Assembly: GCF_000376825.1 (NCBI RefSeq)
Contig: NZ_AQXW01000004.1
Coordinates: forward strand, 1,550,001-1,614,000
Source: Demetria terragena DSM 11295
GTDB lineage: Bacteria; Actinomycetota; Actinomycetes; Actinomycetales; Dermatophilaceae
Direction: 5' to 3'
Length of the DNA stretch: 64,000 nucleotides
Below, one piece after another: positions 27,177 through 36,638 of the stretch; positions within the stretch are counted from its first letter, which is position 1; every line of letters starts with the position of its first letter. Position numbers and translations under genes: made by a program. The notes under the pieces are model-generated. The model ran no database searches. It was given only the letters and a program-made list of their open reading frames with translations, and was not told the DNA's origin.

Positions 27177-27389
27177 AGTGGATCTCCATCATGTTGCGAG
27201 TCGAAGGCGGCACCTGGTGTCGATGCCCCTGAAGAGGAGCCCCCGCTCCTCACACGGTTGCCCCCAACCGCGCACGTCGCCCTCAGAGAGAACAACGTTC
27301 TCGGCAAGAGTACATCAATCACACTGCGTCTCGGAATCGCCTCCACAGAGCACCCGTATGAGATCGTGGACTGCCAAAACCTATAGTTT

Positions 27390-28211
27390 TCAAGGTTGTT
27401 CGGCGGTTTCTTCAACCCCTACGTCGTGCACTCCCTGACGTTCGGCATTCGCATAGATCGCGGCACGAACCCACTCGGCTAAGCCCTCGGCCCCCATCGC
27501 CTCGTCGTAGGACGCGGTGAACCGCGGGTCCGAGACATACAGGTCGCCGAGACAACAATGCATCGCGGGCGAGCAGTCGTACCACCACCGGTCGATGTGG
27601 GCACGATGAGTTTCCACCGCATCCATCGCGGGCACCTCGTCCGCGGCTACTCCCGCGGCAAACAACTCGGCCATGGCGGTCTGCATCTGGTCCGTCTCGG
27701 CCTTGATCTGCTCCCACTCGGCCCGGCCGTAACTCTTCACCCGCCGTTGGCCCTGCTTCCAGGCGTCGGTGTTGCCCCAGCGCTGTTCGGCTTCGTCCTG
27801 GTGGTCGTAGAACTCACCGCCGAACAGTTCTTTCATGTCTTCATATGTCATGGCCTGCTGATCCATGGTCTTCTCCAATGCATCGTCGATTGCCGCGACA
27901 AGCTCACTGAGCTCATCGAGCCTGGACATGACCACGGACCGCTGCCGACGGAGATGCTCGGCGGCATCTCCGCTTTCCAACATCGTGCGGATGTCATCGA
28001 GCGGCATCTCAAGCCGTCGGTACACCACAACGTGCTGCAACCGCTCAAGATCGGCCGCCGTATACAACCGGTAGCCGGCTTGCGACCGTCCGCTGGGGAC
28101 CACCAGACCGATCTGGTCGTAGTGGTGCAGGGTGCGCACGGTCACGCCGACCTCGCGGGCGACCTCGCCCACTGTCAATGCCGCACCGGTCACCGTCGCG
28201 CTCCTGGTCAT
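27390..28211 (-). CDS. MerR-family regulator with TipAS-type drug-binding domain
   Basis: 273 residues. The N-terminal MerR winged helix (LTVGEVAREVGVTVRTLHHYDQIGLV, then AGYRLYTAADLERLQ) is joined by a coiled coil (about 75-115) to a C-terminal TipAS-like domain: YEDMKELFGGEFYDHQDEA, WKQGQRRVKSY, and HCCLGDLYVSDPRF. In TipAL a cysteine in this domain binds thiopeptide antibiotics; here Cys are present in DCSPAMHCC. The ATG at 28211 is chosen because the promoter's -10 element (28219-28224) overlaps the longer frame start at 28220, making the message leaderless. Likely an autoregulated sensor of cyclic peptides or other drugs. Confidence 0.9.
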   Translation of the reverse strand: MTRSATVTGAALTVGEVAREVGVTVRTLHHYDQIGLVVPSGRSQAGYRLYTAADLERLQHVVVYRRLEMPLDDIRTMLESGDAAEHLRRQRSVVMSRLDELSELVAAIDDALEKTMDQQAMTYEDMKELFGGEFYDHQDEAEQRWGNTDAWKQGQRRVKSYGRAEWEQIKAETDQMQTAMAELFAAGVAADEVPAMDAVETHRAHIDRWWYDCSPAMHCCLGDLYVSDPRFTASYDEAMGAEGLAEWVRAAIYANAERQGVHDVGVEETAEQP

Positions 28212-28218
28212 GCCGACC

Positions 28219-28249
28219 ATCAGACCGCCTCACGTTGCGTGAGGGTCAA
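28219..28249 (-). promoter_or_regulatory. TipA-type MerR promoter with operator palindrome
   Basis: On the minus strand: -35 TTGACC (28249-28244), a 19-bp spacer, and -10-like TCTGAT (28224-28219). The spacer carries most of the near-perfect palindrome CCTCACGTTGCGTGAGG (28228-28244), very close to the operator in the S. lividans tipA promoter. A 19-bp spacer is the hallmark of MerR-activated promoters. The start of transcription would fall at about 28212, next to the ATG at 28211. Confidence 0.85.
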
Positions 28250-28277
28250 GTCAGATTGTCGTCGCGTCGTCCACTCA

Positions 28278-29114
28278 TCAGCTGCGAGCAAAGATACCGA
28301 CGGCGTCGTAGGCGATCCAGGAACCTTGGTCCTTCACGATCTCCAGACAGTTCTCGCCAGCGCGCAAGAGCGAGTGGGGCAAGGGGCGCTCAAAATATGC
28401 AGGCCCGCTCCCCCGACCGGGAAGGTCACTCTGGAGCTCCGGCCCTGAGAGGTCGGCGTCGAAGGGTCCAGCGAAGATGACCGGATCGCAGAGGATGTCA
28501 TTGATCCATACGGACGCAGCACCGGCCCGCGACGGATGGCGGTCGGTCAACCACACCGCGAAATCGAAGTCTGAGCGCGGTGGCCCGGCGAGATCGAAAT
28601 GGAGTCGGAAGCTGTGCGTACGCCGCCCCGCCCAGGCGTCCTCCGGGCCGGGGTGCAACCAACTCCACTGGGTGGCTGCCTCGTCCCGCCCGTGATGGAA
28701 GTCCACATCGCGCGGAAAGGTCGACTGGTAGCGGACGTACGCGCGTCCGGCGAGCGCCAACTCGCTACTCACTCCATCAAACGATCCAACCGTCGCGACC
28801 GCGCGGCCGGTCACCGTCACGGACGGTTTCGACGTCACCGACATCGGACTCGACTGAGCGCAGGGCACTCCATCACGGTCGAGTCCGCGCACGACGTACT
28901 CCCATGTTTCGCCATGCACGCTCAGCCCGCCGTGCAGGTAGTCCGCCCGGGACACTTCCGCCAAGACCTGCGGCCCGCTTAACGGTCGAGCACCTCTCGG
29001 CGCTACCTGCATGGGACGCCCATGGATAACAAACGTCTCGGCCTCACTCGGGGCCGTCCAGGCGAGGTGAATCTGTCGAAGGTCGCCGGTCAGCCGCACC
29101 GCAAGATCAGACAT
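28278..29114 (-). CDS. Unknown protein with Fn3-like N-terminus and galactose-binding-like (PL4-type) C-terminus
   Basis: 278 residues, no signal peptide. The first ~85 residues look like a fibronectin-type III or beta-sandwich module (QIHLAWTAPSEAETFVI...WEYVVRGLD). The rest resembles the carbohydrate-binding last domain of rhamnogalacturonan lyases (PL4): ATVGSFDG, then a DVDFHHG...WSWLHPGP stretch, FRLHFDLAGPP, ASVWIND, YFERPLPHSLLRAGENCLEIV. No lyase catalytic domain is present. It may recognise a sugar, but that is inference. The ATG at 29114 (MSDLAVRL) is more natural than 29150. The downstream neighbour is the TipA-like gene and its promoter. Confidence 0.5.
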   Translation of the reverse strand: MSDLAVRLTGDLRQIHLAWTAPSEAETFVIHGRPMQVAPRGARPLSGPQVLAEVSRADYLHGGLSVHGETWEYVVRGLDRDGVPCAQSSPMSVTSKPSVTVTGRAVATVGSFDGVSSELALAGRAYVRYQSTFPRDVDFHHGRDEAATQWSWLHPGPEDAWAGRRTHSFRLHFDLAGPPRSDFDFAVWLTDRHPSRAGAASVWINDILCDPVIFAGPFDADLSGPELQSDLPGRGSGPAYFERPLPHSLLRAGENCLEIVKDQGSWIAYDAVGIFARS

Positions 29115-29261
29115 GCTGCGGCGCCCACGCTGATGCGGAACAAGCGCCATCAGATCACCCCTCCTCGCACGTCAGGTCCCGTCACCACCGTGCGCCGCCG
29201 ACGTGGCCAGGGAGAAACCTCTCGATGAAGATGGCGTGACGTTCCTCGGTATGTTCGAGGC

Positions 29262-30623
29262 ATGAGCCAACCCACCCTCTTCGCCGAGACTGCGCACGAA
29301 CTCGCCCTCATCGCCGCGAACCACCAGCGCGACCATCGTGTACCTGGCCTGCTGGCAGCAGTGGCCCAGTCGGGGAAACTCCTGTGGCACAGCGGTATTG
29401 GGACTGCTGACCTCGAGCATCCTGGCGTTCCGCACGACCCGAATACGCACGTCACCGTCGCATCCAATACCAAGACCTTCACTGCCGCGATGGTGATGCA
29501 ACTCCGGGACGAGGGCAAGCTGCGGCTCAGCGACCCGATTGATCAGCACCTGCCCGACTCACACCACGATCGGGTCACCATCCGTCACCTGTTGTCCCAC
29601 CTGACGGGCGTGCAACGCGAGCCAGTCGGCGATGTCTGGGACACCCTGGAGTTTCCTGACCGCGCCGGATTGATCCAGGGCTGGAATGCAGCCGAACGAA
29701 TCCTGCCCGAGGGCGCCTACTGGCACTACAGCAACCTTGGCTATGCCATGTTGGGCGAACTCGTGGCCCGGCTCGATCACCGTGAATGGGCCGAGAGTTT
29801 GCAGGAACGACTGCTGAATCCGTTGGGGCTGAAGCAAACTGGTCTGACTGGTCAGGGTGTGCAAGCTGGCAGGTATTACGTCAAGCCCTACACCGACGTC
29901 CCCGTGAAAGAGCCGCTCCTGAGTAAAGCGGCCATCGCGCCAGCAGGCGGTCTGTGGAGCACCGCCACCGACATGGCGACGTGGCACGGCTTCCTTGCCG
30001 ACCCCGACTCATCCGTCTTGTCCCCAGACACGGTTGACGAAATGTGCCAGCCGCATGGATTCGCCGACACCGAGGACTGGCGGATCGCCTACGGGCTCGG
30101 TCTTCAACTCACCAACAGTGACGGCCGGATCTGGGTCGGCCACACCGGCGGACTCCCCGGCTCGATCACGGGCTTCTTCACTCATCGTGAAAGCGCCACG
30201 ACCGGTCTGGTCTGCATGAATTCATCGGTTGCCGGACGGCCGAGCGCCTTCGCCACCACCCTCGGAGCGGCCGTCCTCGACCGTCAACCCCCCATTCCGG
30301 AGCCCTGGGTCCCCGGAACCGAAGTCCCCACTGACCTCGCACCACTGGTCGGCACCTGGTTCTCCGAAGGGGCGTCCTTCACCTTTGGGGTACGCCAGGG
30401 GGCACTGGAAGCGCGCATCGCCGGGGATCAAGGACCACCATCGGTCTTTGAGTCCGTCGGTGCCGATGAGTTCGTGACGGCCTCGGGCCGCGAGCGTGGG
30501 GAACGTCTTGTGATCCGGCGTCATCCTGACGGGTCCGTGCGCCAACTGAACTGGGCGACTTACCGATTCACCCGCGAACCCCTGGCGTTCGGTGAGGACC
30601 TGCCCAACCGCAGCACTCGCTGA
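29262..30623 (+). CDS. Serine hydrolase, class C beta-lactamase family with C-terminal beta domain
   Basis: 453 residues. SNTK (Ser68-Lys71), YSNLGYAMLGEL with the YxN motif near 163, and HTGGLPG near 300 are the three catalytic motifs. The last ~110 residues form an extra beta-rich domain (LVGTWFSEGASFTFGV...) as in many esterase or peptidase members. No signal peptide. It is not the same protein type as the one at 14954-15982, which lacks the C-terminal domain. It ends 3 bp before a very strong hairpin. Confidence 0.88.
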   Translation: MSQPTLFAETAHELALIAANHQRDHRVPGLLAAVAQSGKLLWHSGIGTADLEHPGVPHDPNTHVTVASNTKTFTAAMVMQLRDEGKLRLSDPIDQHLPDSHHDRVTIRHLLSHLTGVQREPVGDVWDTLEFPDRAGLIQGWNAAERILPEGAYWHYSNLGYAMLGELVARLDHREWAESLQERLLNPLGLKQTGLTGQGVQAGRYYVKPYTDVPVKEPLLSKAAIAPAGGLWSTATDMATWHGFLADPDSSVLSPDTVDEMCQPHGFADTEDWRIAYGLGLQLTNSDGRIWVGHTGGLPGSITGFFTHRESATTGLVCMNSSVAGRPSAFATTLGAAVLDRQPPIPEPWVPGTEVPTDLAPLVGTWFSEGASFTFGVRQGALEARIAGDQGPPSVFESVGADEFVTASGRERGERLVIRRHPDGSVRQLNWATYRFTREPLAFGEDLPNRSTR

Positions 30624-30626
30624 CAC

Positions 30627-30670
30627 GTGTCTGCGCCCCGAGACCGACGTTGGTCTCGGGGCGCAGACAC
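30627..30670. terminator. Bidirectional terminator-like hairpin, 19-bp perfect stem
   Basis: Arms 30627-30645 and 30652-30670 are perfectly complementary over 19 bp with loop GACGTT. It sits between the convergent serine hydrolase and lipoprotein genes, 3 bp and 7 bp from their stops. There is no T-run on either side. Confidence 0.8.
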
Positions 30671-30677
30671 GAACTGA

Positions 30678-31391
30678 TCAGGGGGTCCAGGACACCTGGA
30701 TACGAGAACCCGGAGCGAAGACAACGTCTTTGATCTCCGCGCCCTTGGCGATATATGCGTCGCAGCCCTTGCCACTCTCTCCAACGGCGAGGTCGGTGTC
30801 GTCTGAATCACAACCCGGAGCGCTCACGAATTTCTTACCCTCTTGGTCGGGGCCCAACTTAGGCTTGAGCATGAACCCGTTGACATCACCCGCGTCGAAG
30901 GTGCTGGACTGGCTCCCACCGTTATTGGTGACGGTGTAACGCAAGAAATAGACAATGCCGTCAGCCTTGGTCACGTTGCCGGTGTAGACCGAGTCGGGCG
31001 CCTTCTCCAGCGCGTCGACCTGCAGGCGGTAAGCCGCAGCAGACGAACTAGCGGTGGAGGACTCCACCACGTTGGCCGCCTGGCCATACTTCAGCGTGGT
31101 GCCAGGCGCTACCGGCGTGGTGTCGCCAGCGTCGCCGCCGGAGGACGATGGGGACTCGCTACTCGAGGACGACTCGCTGCTGGAGCTGGACGAAGACTCG
31201 CTGGTCTCCGGTGCTGCGCTCGACTCGCTGGTCTCCGGTGCGCTGGAGCTCTCCGCCGCGGAGGTCGGAGCAGCGGACGTGGGCGGTGCAGCATCCGGGC
31301 TGGAGTCCTGGCAGGCGCTCAAGCCGAGTGCGCCAGCCAGCGCGAAGGTCACTGCGACGGTCCGGCTGGTGCGCGATCGGGTGCTAAACAT
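30678..31391 (-). CDS. Lipoprotein with Ser/Glu-rich linker and DUF4352-like domain
   Basis: 237 residues from the ATG at 31391. A lipoprotein signal ends in GLSAC (lipobox; Cys near residue 26). A ~55-residue Ser/Glu/Ala/Pro low-complexity linker follows, then a beta-sandwich (about 85-237): YTGNVTKADGIVYFLRYTVTNNGGS and a C-terminal strand GSRIQVSWTP. Two Cys (APGCDS, GKGCDAY) could form a disulfide. The fold resembles telokin/DUF4352 immunoprotective-type domains; no function is assigned. The frame is open upstream of 31391 but lacks a signal, so the shorter form is chosen. Confidence 0.7.
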   Translation of the reverse strand: MFSTRSRTSRTVAVTFALAGALGLSACQDSSPDAAPPTSAAPTSAAESSSAPETSESSAAPETSESSSSSSSESSSSSESPSSSGGDAGDTTPVAPGTTLKYGQAANVVESSTASSSAAAYRLQVDALEKAPDSVYTGNVTKADGIVYFLRYTVTNNGGSQSSTFDAGDVNGFMLKPKLGPDQEGKKFVSAPGCDSDDTDLAVGESGKGCDAYIAKGAEIKDVVFAPGSRIQVSWTP

Positions 31392-31582
31392 GGTGGGGAT
31401 CCTCTCCCTGCTGGTGTGTGAAATTCGAACCTCTGACGGCACCGAATTGGATGTGGTTCCATCCGGATTCGCAGATTCGAAGAAACTTCGTGCGCTCGTG
31501 CACGCCAGCCCCCCGGGCCCGCCACCTCGCGCCACGGAGGAGCGTACCCGATAGTTGAGGCGCGCACCCAATCACCAGCGAG

Positions 31583-34429
31583 CTATGACGTGGGCGCTTT
31601 CTTTGTGGCCGACTTCTTCGCCGTCGACTTCTTCGCCGTCGACTTCTTCGCGGTCGACTTCTTAGCGGTGGTTTTCTTGGCCGCCTTCTTCGTCGTCTTC
31701 TTAGCCGCGCGCTTACGCGTGGTCGGGCCCTTTGCTCGCTTCTCGGCTAGCAGCTCAAACCCGCGTTCCGGCGTGATGGTCTCCGGGTCATCGTCCTTGC
31801 GCAAGGTGGCGTTGACTTCGCCGTCGGTGACGTACGGACCAAAGCGGCCGTCTTTCACCACCGTGGGTTTACCGCTCACCGGGTCATCGCCAAGTTCCTT
31901 CAACGGCGGCTGCGCCGCGCGTCCACGCCGCTTGGGTTCGGCGTAGATCTTGAGCGCTTCCTCCAGGGTGATGTCGAACAGTTGCGCCTCAGTCTCAAGG
32001 GATCGCGAGTCAGTGCCCTTTTTGAGGTACGGCCCATAGCGCCCGTTCTGGGCCGTAATCGGGACGAGCTTCTCGGACTCGGTGCCGTCCTCGGCCGTGA
32101 CCTTCTCAGGCGCTTCACCGACCACGCGCGGTAGCGACAACAACTTGAGCGCGGTCGCCAAGTCAATGCTCGCAAGATCCATGTCTTTAAACAGGCTCGC
32201 GGTCCGTGGCTTGGCCTTGGCCGCCTTCTTTTTCGGCTTCGTGCCCTCGGCCGGGCCCGGCGGCTCGGGGAGGATTTCGGTGACGTAAGGACCAAACCGG
32301 CCCGACTTTGCCACGATGTCGTGGCCAGACTCGGGGTCCTGGCCCAGCACCCGTCCATCGTCCTCGGCCTGCGCGAGAAGTTCTCGCCCCTTCTCGGCGG
32401 TCATCTCATCCGGAGCGATGTCGTCGGTGATCGTCGCGCGCTTGGGCTTGGCATCCTCAGCAGCCGCCGCCTTCTCCGCGTCGATCACCTCACCCGTAGC
32501 AGGGTCGACGCCCTCGGGCACGGTCGATTCGACGTACGGCCCATAACGACCGACGCGCACCACAATGCCGTCAGCGATCGGGATGGTCGAGATGGCCTTG
32601 GCGTCAATATCACCCAGGCTGTCGACCATTCGGCGCAAACCCTCACCGGTGGTCGCCTCGTCGCCGAAGTAAAAACGGCGCAGCCAATCAACGCGCTCGT
32701 CCTCGCCGGCCGCGATGCCGTCGAGTCCCTGTTCCATCGACGCGGTGAAGTCGTAGTCGACCAACCGCGGGAAGTGCTGCTCCAGCAACTGGGTGACCGC
32801 GAAGGCCAGCCAGGTCGGCACCAACGCGCTCCCCCGGTTATTGACATAGCCGCGGTCCTGAATCGTTCCCACCGTCGAGGCATAGGTAGACGGCCGACCA
32901 ATTCCCTTGGCCTCCATGGTTTTCACGAGCGTCGCCTCGGTATAGCGCGGCGGTGCGCTGGTGACGTGGCCGTCTGGCTCGGCCCGCAACACGTCGAGGT
33001 TGACGCCGATCGACAACTTGGGCAATCGCCGCTCGGTCTGGTCCTCGCCCGGGTCGCGGCCCACGTCGCGGCCCTCTTCGTAGGCCGCGAGGAAGCCGCG
33101 GAAGGTGATGACCGTGCCGCTGGCGCTGAATTCGGCAACCTGAGCGAAGCCTGTCTCGGCAATCGGCACGGTGTGCTTCACCGTCGCCGTGGAGCCCACG
33201 GCATCGGCCATCTGGGAGGCGATGGTCCGCTTCCAAATCAACTCGTAGAGGCGGAACTCGTCGCCGCGAAGTTCTCCAGAGACTTGGGCGGGCGTGCGGA
33301 ATCGATCGCCCGCAGGGCGAACGGCCTCGTGCGCCTCTTGCGCGTTCTTCGCCTTGCCCGAGTAGCGGCGAGGCGCCTCGGGAACATAATCGGCGCCATA
33401 CAAGTCACGCGCCTGCTGCCGGGCTGCGGTGAGCGCCGATTCGGACAACGTCACCGAGTCGGTACGCATATAGGTGATGTAGCCGTTCTCATAGAGCCGC
33501 TGCGCCGTGCGCATCGTGCTCTGCGAAGAGAGACGCAGCTTGCGCCCGGCTTCCTGTTGCAACGTGCTGGTGGTGAAGGGAGCCGACGGCCGACGCTTGT
33601 AGGGCTTCTCCTGGACATCGCTCACCGTGCCCTGCCCGGCGCGTACGGCCTCGGCAATCGCGCTCGCGCGCTGCTCGTCGAGGTGGTGAAGGCCCTCGCC
33701 CTTCAGCGTTCCGAGGTCGGTGAAGTCACGGCCCTGGGCCACCCGCCGACCATCAACAGCGACCAGCCGAGCGGTATAAGACTGTCCGGCTGACTCAGGC
33801 TGAAAATCGCCCTCGACGTCCCAGTAGTTCGCGGCGCGGAAGGCCATTCGCTCCCGCTCTCGCTCGACCACCATGCGCGTCGCGACCGACTGCACCCGAC
33901 CGGCGGAGAGTTTGCTGCGCACCTTGCGCCAGAGCACGGGGGAGACCTCGTAGCCGTACAACCGGTCGAGGATTCGACGAGATTCCTGCGCATCAACCAG
34001 ACGATCGTCAAGCTCGCGGGTGGTGTGCACCGCGCGCTGAATGGCTTCCTTGGTGATCTCGTGAAACACCATGCGCTTGACCGGAACCTTGGGCTTGAGG
34101 ACCTCGCGCAGGTGCCAGGCAATGGCCTCACCCTCGCGGTCCTCATCGGTAGCGAGGAAGAGTTCGTCGGCGTCCTTGAGCAGGCGCTTGAGCTCGGAAA
34201 CCTTCTTCTTCTTGTCCGGGTAGACGACGTAGTAGGCGTCGAACCCGTTGTCGACGTCGACACCAAAACGACCGTAGGGGCCCTTCTTCATGTCGGCCGG
34301 AAGCTCCGAAGGAGAGGGCAAGTCGCGGATATGACCAACACTGGCGTCGACGACGTAGTCGGGCCCGAGATAGTCACTGATTTTCTTGGCCTTCGCCGGT
34401 GACTCGACGATGACTAGTTTGCGCGGCAC
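31583..34429 (-). CDS. topA: DNA topoisomerase I
   Basis: 948 residues. Relaxes negative supercoils. The TOPRIM domain starts at RKLVIVESPAKAKKISDYLG and has the DEDREGEAIAWHL acidic motif; the active-site Tyr is in ENGYITYMRTDS. Four later C-terminal repeat modules each carry a GRFGPYV- or GRYGPYL-type motif, as in the actinobacterial form without zinc fingers. The last ~50 residues are a Lys-rich tail (KKTTAKKSTAKKS...), known in mycobacterial TopA to aid DNA binding and processivity. Its start has an AGAAGGAG site upstream. Confidence 0.97.
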   Translation of the reverse strand: MPRKLVIVESPAKAKKISDYLGPDYVVDASVGHIRDLPSPSELPADMKKGPYGRFGVDVDNGFDAYYVVYPDKKKKVSELKRLLKDADELFLATDEDREGEAIAWHLREVLKPKVPVKRMVFHEITKEAIQRAVHTTRELDDRLVDAQESRRILDRLYGYEVSPVLWRKVRSKLSAGRVQSVATRMVVERERERMAFRAANYWDVEGDFQPESAGQSYTARLVAVDGRRVAQGRDFTDLGTLKGEGLHHLDEQRASAIAEAVRAGQGTVSDVQEKPYKRRPSAPFTTSTLQQEAGRKLRLSSQSTMRTAQRLYENGYITYMRTDSVTLSESALTAARQQARDLYGADYVPEAPRRYSGKAKNAQEAHEAVRPAGDRFRTPAQVSGELRGDEFRLYELIWKRTIASQMADAVGSTATVKHTVPIAETGFAQVAEFSASGTVITFRGFLAAYEEGRDVGRDPGEDQTERRLPKLSIGVNLDVLRAEPDGHVTSAPPRYTEATLVKTMEAKGIGRPSTYASTVGTIQDRGYVNNRGSALVPTWLAFAVTQLLEQHFPRLVDYDFTASMEQGLDGIAAGEDERVDWLRRFYFGDEATTGEGLRRMVDSLGDIDAKAISTIPIADGIVVRVGRYGPYVESTVPEGVDPATGEVIDAEKAAAAEDAKPKRATITDDIAPDEMTAEKGRELLAQAEDDGRVLGQDPESGHDIVAKSGRFGPYVTEILPEPPGPAEGTKPKKKAAKAKPRTASLFKDMDLASIDLATALKLLSLPRVVGEAPEKVTAEDGTESEKLVPITAQNGRYGPYLKKGTDSRSLETEAQLFDITLEEALKIYAEPKRRGRAAQPPLKELGDDPVSGKPTVVKDGRFGPYVTDGEVNATLRKDDDPETITPERGFELLAEKRAKGPTTRKRAAKKTTKKAAKKTTAKKSTAKKSTAKKSTAKKSATKKAPTS
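31611..31670. repeat. Four 15-bp tandem repeats coding the TopA basic tail
   Basis: Units 31611-31625, 31626-31640, 31641-31655 and 31656-31670 differ by one to a few bases. Each codes five residues of the TAKKS-type repeat in the C-terminal Lys-rich tail of TopA. Confidence 0.85.
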
Positions 34430-34583
34430 GTACGCACTCCTTCTCTGCGGTTCTCGCGTTGCAGCGGATTCGTCGCTGCTTAGCGGACGCGGGGACCGCC
34501 TCGACCATAAGCCCTCCGCGGCTGTGCCGTTGCACGACCCGCACAGTCACGGCTTCTTGAGCCGTGGCGCAATACGTCGCGCG

Positions 34584-35093
34584 TTAGCGTTCGGTCCAAT
34601 CGCGGACCGGCCTGGGGTCGTAGTGCGAATGCGGTTTGGCGTCCTTCGGTTCCGGTCGCGTGGTGGGCGGCAGCGCCATGGGGGTGAAGGCCGTGAACGC
34701 CCCCACGTCGGCATCGCCGCGACTGGTGTGCAGCGTCGCTGACTGTGCCTCCAGCGCGCCACGGGCCGCCCGCTCGAACCATATGTACGCCACCACCAGA
34801 CCAACCCATACCGCGCCCGCAATGGCCGAGTGCACGATCAGGAGCAATGGCCCGGTGAGGCCGAGCACGAAGTAGACGACCGACGGCGCCGCTATGCCGA
34901 GGCCAGCCAATGACGTCGTGCCCTGGAGGCGCCCGATCCGGAGGGTGGGCAGCGCCAGAATGACCATGGCGATCATGAGCAGGGTGGTGAAGCGTCGACC
35001 ATTGGGCCCGACGAACGTGTCGTACGCGAACGCGCCCGCTGCCGACGCCAACCAGATGGTGAACAGGGTCTGGCGCAACTGACCTACTGACAT
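34584..35093 (-). CDS. Small membrane protein of unknown function
   Basis: 169 residues with about four hydrophobic helices: 7-24, 35-52, 62-82 and 84-105. A charged cytoplasmic tail of ~65 residues follows (SATLHTSRGD to DWTER). It resembles the small membrane proteins encoded near topA and the bldG-type gene in other actinobacteria, but I recognise no named family. It lies between topA and the methyltransferase, same strand, with 17 bp to the latter. Confidence 0.6.
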   Translation of the reverse strand: MSVGQLRQTLFTIWLASAAGAFAYDTFVGPNGRRFTTLLMIAMVILALPTLRIGRLQGTTSLAGLGIAAPSVVYFVLGLTGPLLLIVHSAIAGAVWVGLVVAYIWFERAARGALEAQSATLHTSRGDADVGAFTAFTPMALPPTTRPEPKDAKPHSHYDPRPVRDWTER

Positions 35094-35110
35094 CGTTGTC
35101 CCCTTCCCCT

Positions 35111-36616
35111 TCAGGTCGCCACCAGCAAACCGTCGGCGATCAACGACCGAATGTCGGGCAGTGCCTCGGCGTGTACGGCCTCGGGGCTGGCCCCGACCAA
35201 CTCGGCGATGGCCCCGAGTGTCTGTGCTGCGGTGAGATCGCCATCACATACTGACACGAATGCCGCCAGCACCGTGCTCGCGCGAACCGACCGACCCAGA
35301 CCGCCACCCTGGCGGATCATGATCACGCTCGGGTCCTCGGCGCCTGGGCGGCCGTACCGTTCCTCGGTGACGTCATCGGCACTCCGCCAAGCGGTCTGCA
35401 GCACCCCGGAGTCCCCGTGCTCCGCCAACCACGTGCGGGCCGCGATCCCCGCCTCGGTGGTCGGCCCCATCGGCTCAACCAGGGGACCGGTCGACTCGAC
35501 GAGATCACGCCACGGCTCCCGATCGCCTTCTGGCCGTTGGAAATTCAGCACCCCGAAGCCGACGCTGTCAACGCCGCGGGCCTCGAAGTCAGCGAGCCAA
35601 GCGGCATACATCTGCTCGTAGCCGGGCGTTCCCTTCCGGTGCCCACCATCCCCGGCCCACAGCTCGGCGTATTCACATGGGTCCTGCACCTCACGCTGGA
35701 TTACCCAGGCGTCCAGACCGGTGCCTTCCAGCCACTCACCCACCACCTCGCGCCAATCGCCACCTGCCGCGACCTCCCAATTACCCAGCATTTGCGCAAC
35801 GCCACCAAGCCGCAACTGATCGGCGAGCCCCCTGACCAAAGACCGGACAATCTCGTGGCCGACGCGGCCCCCGTCACGATATTCATAGGTCGGCAATTGC
35901 CCCACCCGTGGCGTGATGACAAACGGAGGGTTGCTGACGATCTGGTCGAACGTCTCACCCTCGACCGGCTCGAACAGGTCGCCCTGGCGCAGGTCCCAGG
36001 TCAGGCCGTTCATGCTGGCGTTGGCGCGCGCCAACGCCAGGGCTCGGCCTGAAGTGTCAGTCGCCACGACCTCACCGGCATGTGTCGACAGATGAAGGGA
36101 CTGGACACCACAGCCGGTACCGAGGTCCAGAACACGCTGTCCGGGGCGACGCACCGTCCAGGACGCCAACGTCGTGGAGGCGCCACCGATGCCCAGGACG
36201 TGATCTTCAGGCAGTGGGCCCCCGGTCATCACCTCCGACAGGTCAGAAAGCACCCACCACTGGTCATCACCAGCCATATACGGACGCAGGTCAAACGCGG
36301 CGCGTACGCCATCCGGACCGAGTCGAACCAAGCCCCGGTCAGCGAGCCAGCCAGGGTCCAAACCGGGAAGGGCAGCATCGAGCCGGTCAGCCGGAACGGG
36401 ATAACCCAGCGCAAACAGACGCACGAGGGTGCCGATCGGTGAATCCAGCGGACGGGTCAATCGCTCCGCTGGCGTGGGCTGCTCCCGGTGCAAGGCCCTG
36501 GCCGCGCGGTCCCCGAGGCACGCCAAGATGCCGTCCAGGGTGTAGTCGGCTGCGGCCAACGCGTCCCGAAGCGCGGGCAAGGACGCCAGGTCCGTGGGAG
36601 GAGCGGGGCTTGCCAT
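35111..36616 (-). CDS. Class I SAM-dependent methyltransferase (HemK/RlmG-like, NPPF motif)
   Basis: 501 residues. An N-terminal helical domain (1-130) precedes a Rossmann methyltransferase: VLDLGTGCGVQSLHL (motif I, about 155-169), VVATDTSGRALALARANA (motif II) and IVSNPPFVITP (motif IV). The NPPF sequence is typical of N-methylation of Gln or of RNA/DNA bases, so the target may be a ribosomal component. A C-terminal ~150-residue region is specific to actinobacteria (DUF7059/DUF7782 type). The ATG at 36616 is preferred; a frame start five codons upstream also exists. Confidence 0.8.
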   Translation of the reverse strand: MASPAPPTDLASLPALRDALAAADYTLDGILACLGDRAARALHREQPTPAERLTRPLDSPIGTLVRLFALGYPVPADRLDAALPGLDPGWLADRGLVRLGPDGVRAAFDLRPYMAGDDQWWVLSDLSEVMTGGPLPEDHVLGIGGASTTLASWTVRRPGQRVLDLGTGCGVQSLHLSTHAGEVVATDTSGRALALARANASMNGLTWDLRQGDLFEPVEGETFDQIVSNPPFVITPRVGQLPTYEYRDGGRVGHEIVRSLVRGLADQLRLGGVAQMLGNWEVAAGGDWREVVGEWLEGTGLDAWVIQREVQDPCEYAELWAGDGGHRKGTPGYEQMYAAWLADFEARGVDSVGFGVLNFQRPEGDREPWRDLVESTGPLVEPMGPTTEAGIAARTWLAEHGDSGVLQTAWRSADDVTEERYGRPGAEDPSVIMIRQGGGLGRSVRASTVLAAFVSVCDGDLTAAQTLGAIAELVGASPEAVHAEALPDIRSLIADGLLVAT

Positions 36617-36638
36617 GGGGCTCACCACCAAACCCCGA

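Noticed and set aside
32321-33793. 490-codon plus-strand frame inside topA
   Set aside because: Antisense to TopA catalytic and C-terminal modules; no start context or family pattern.
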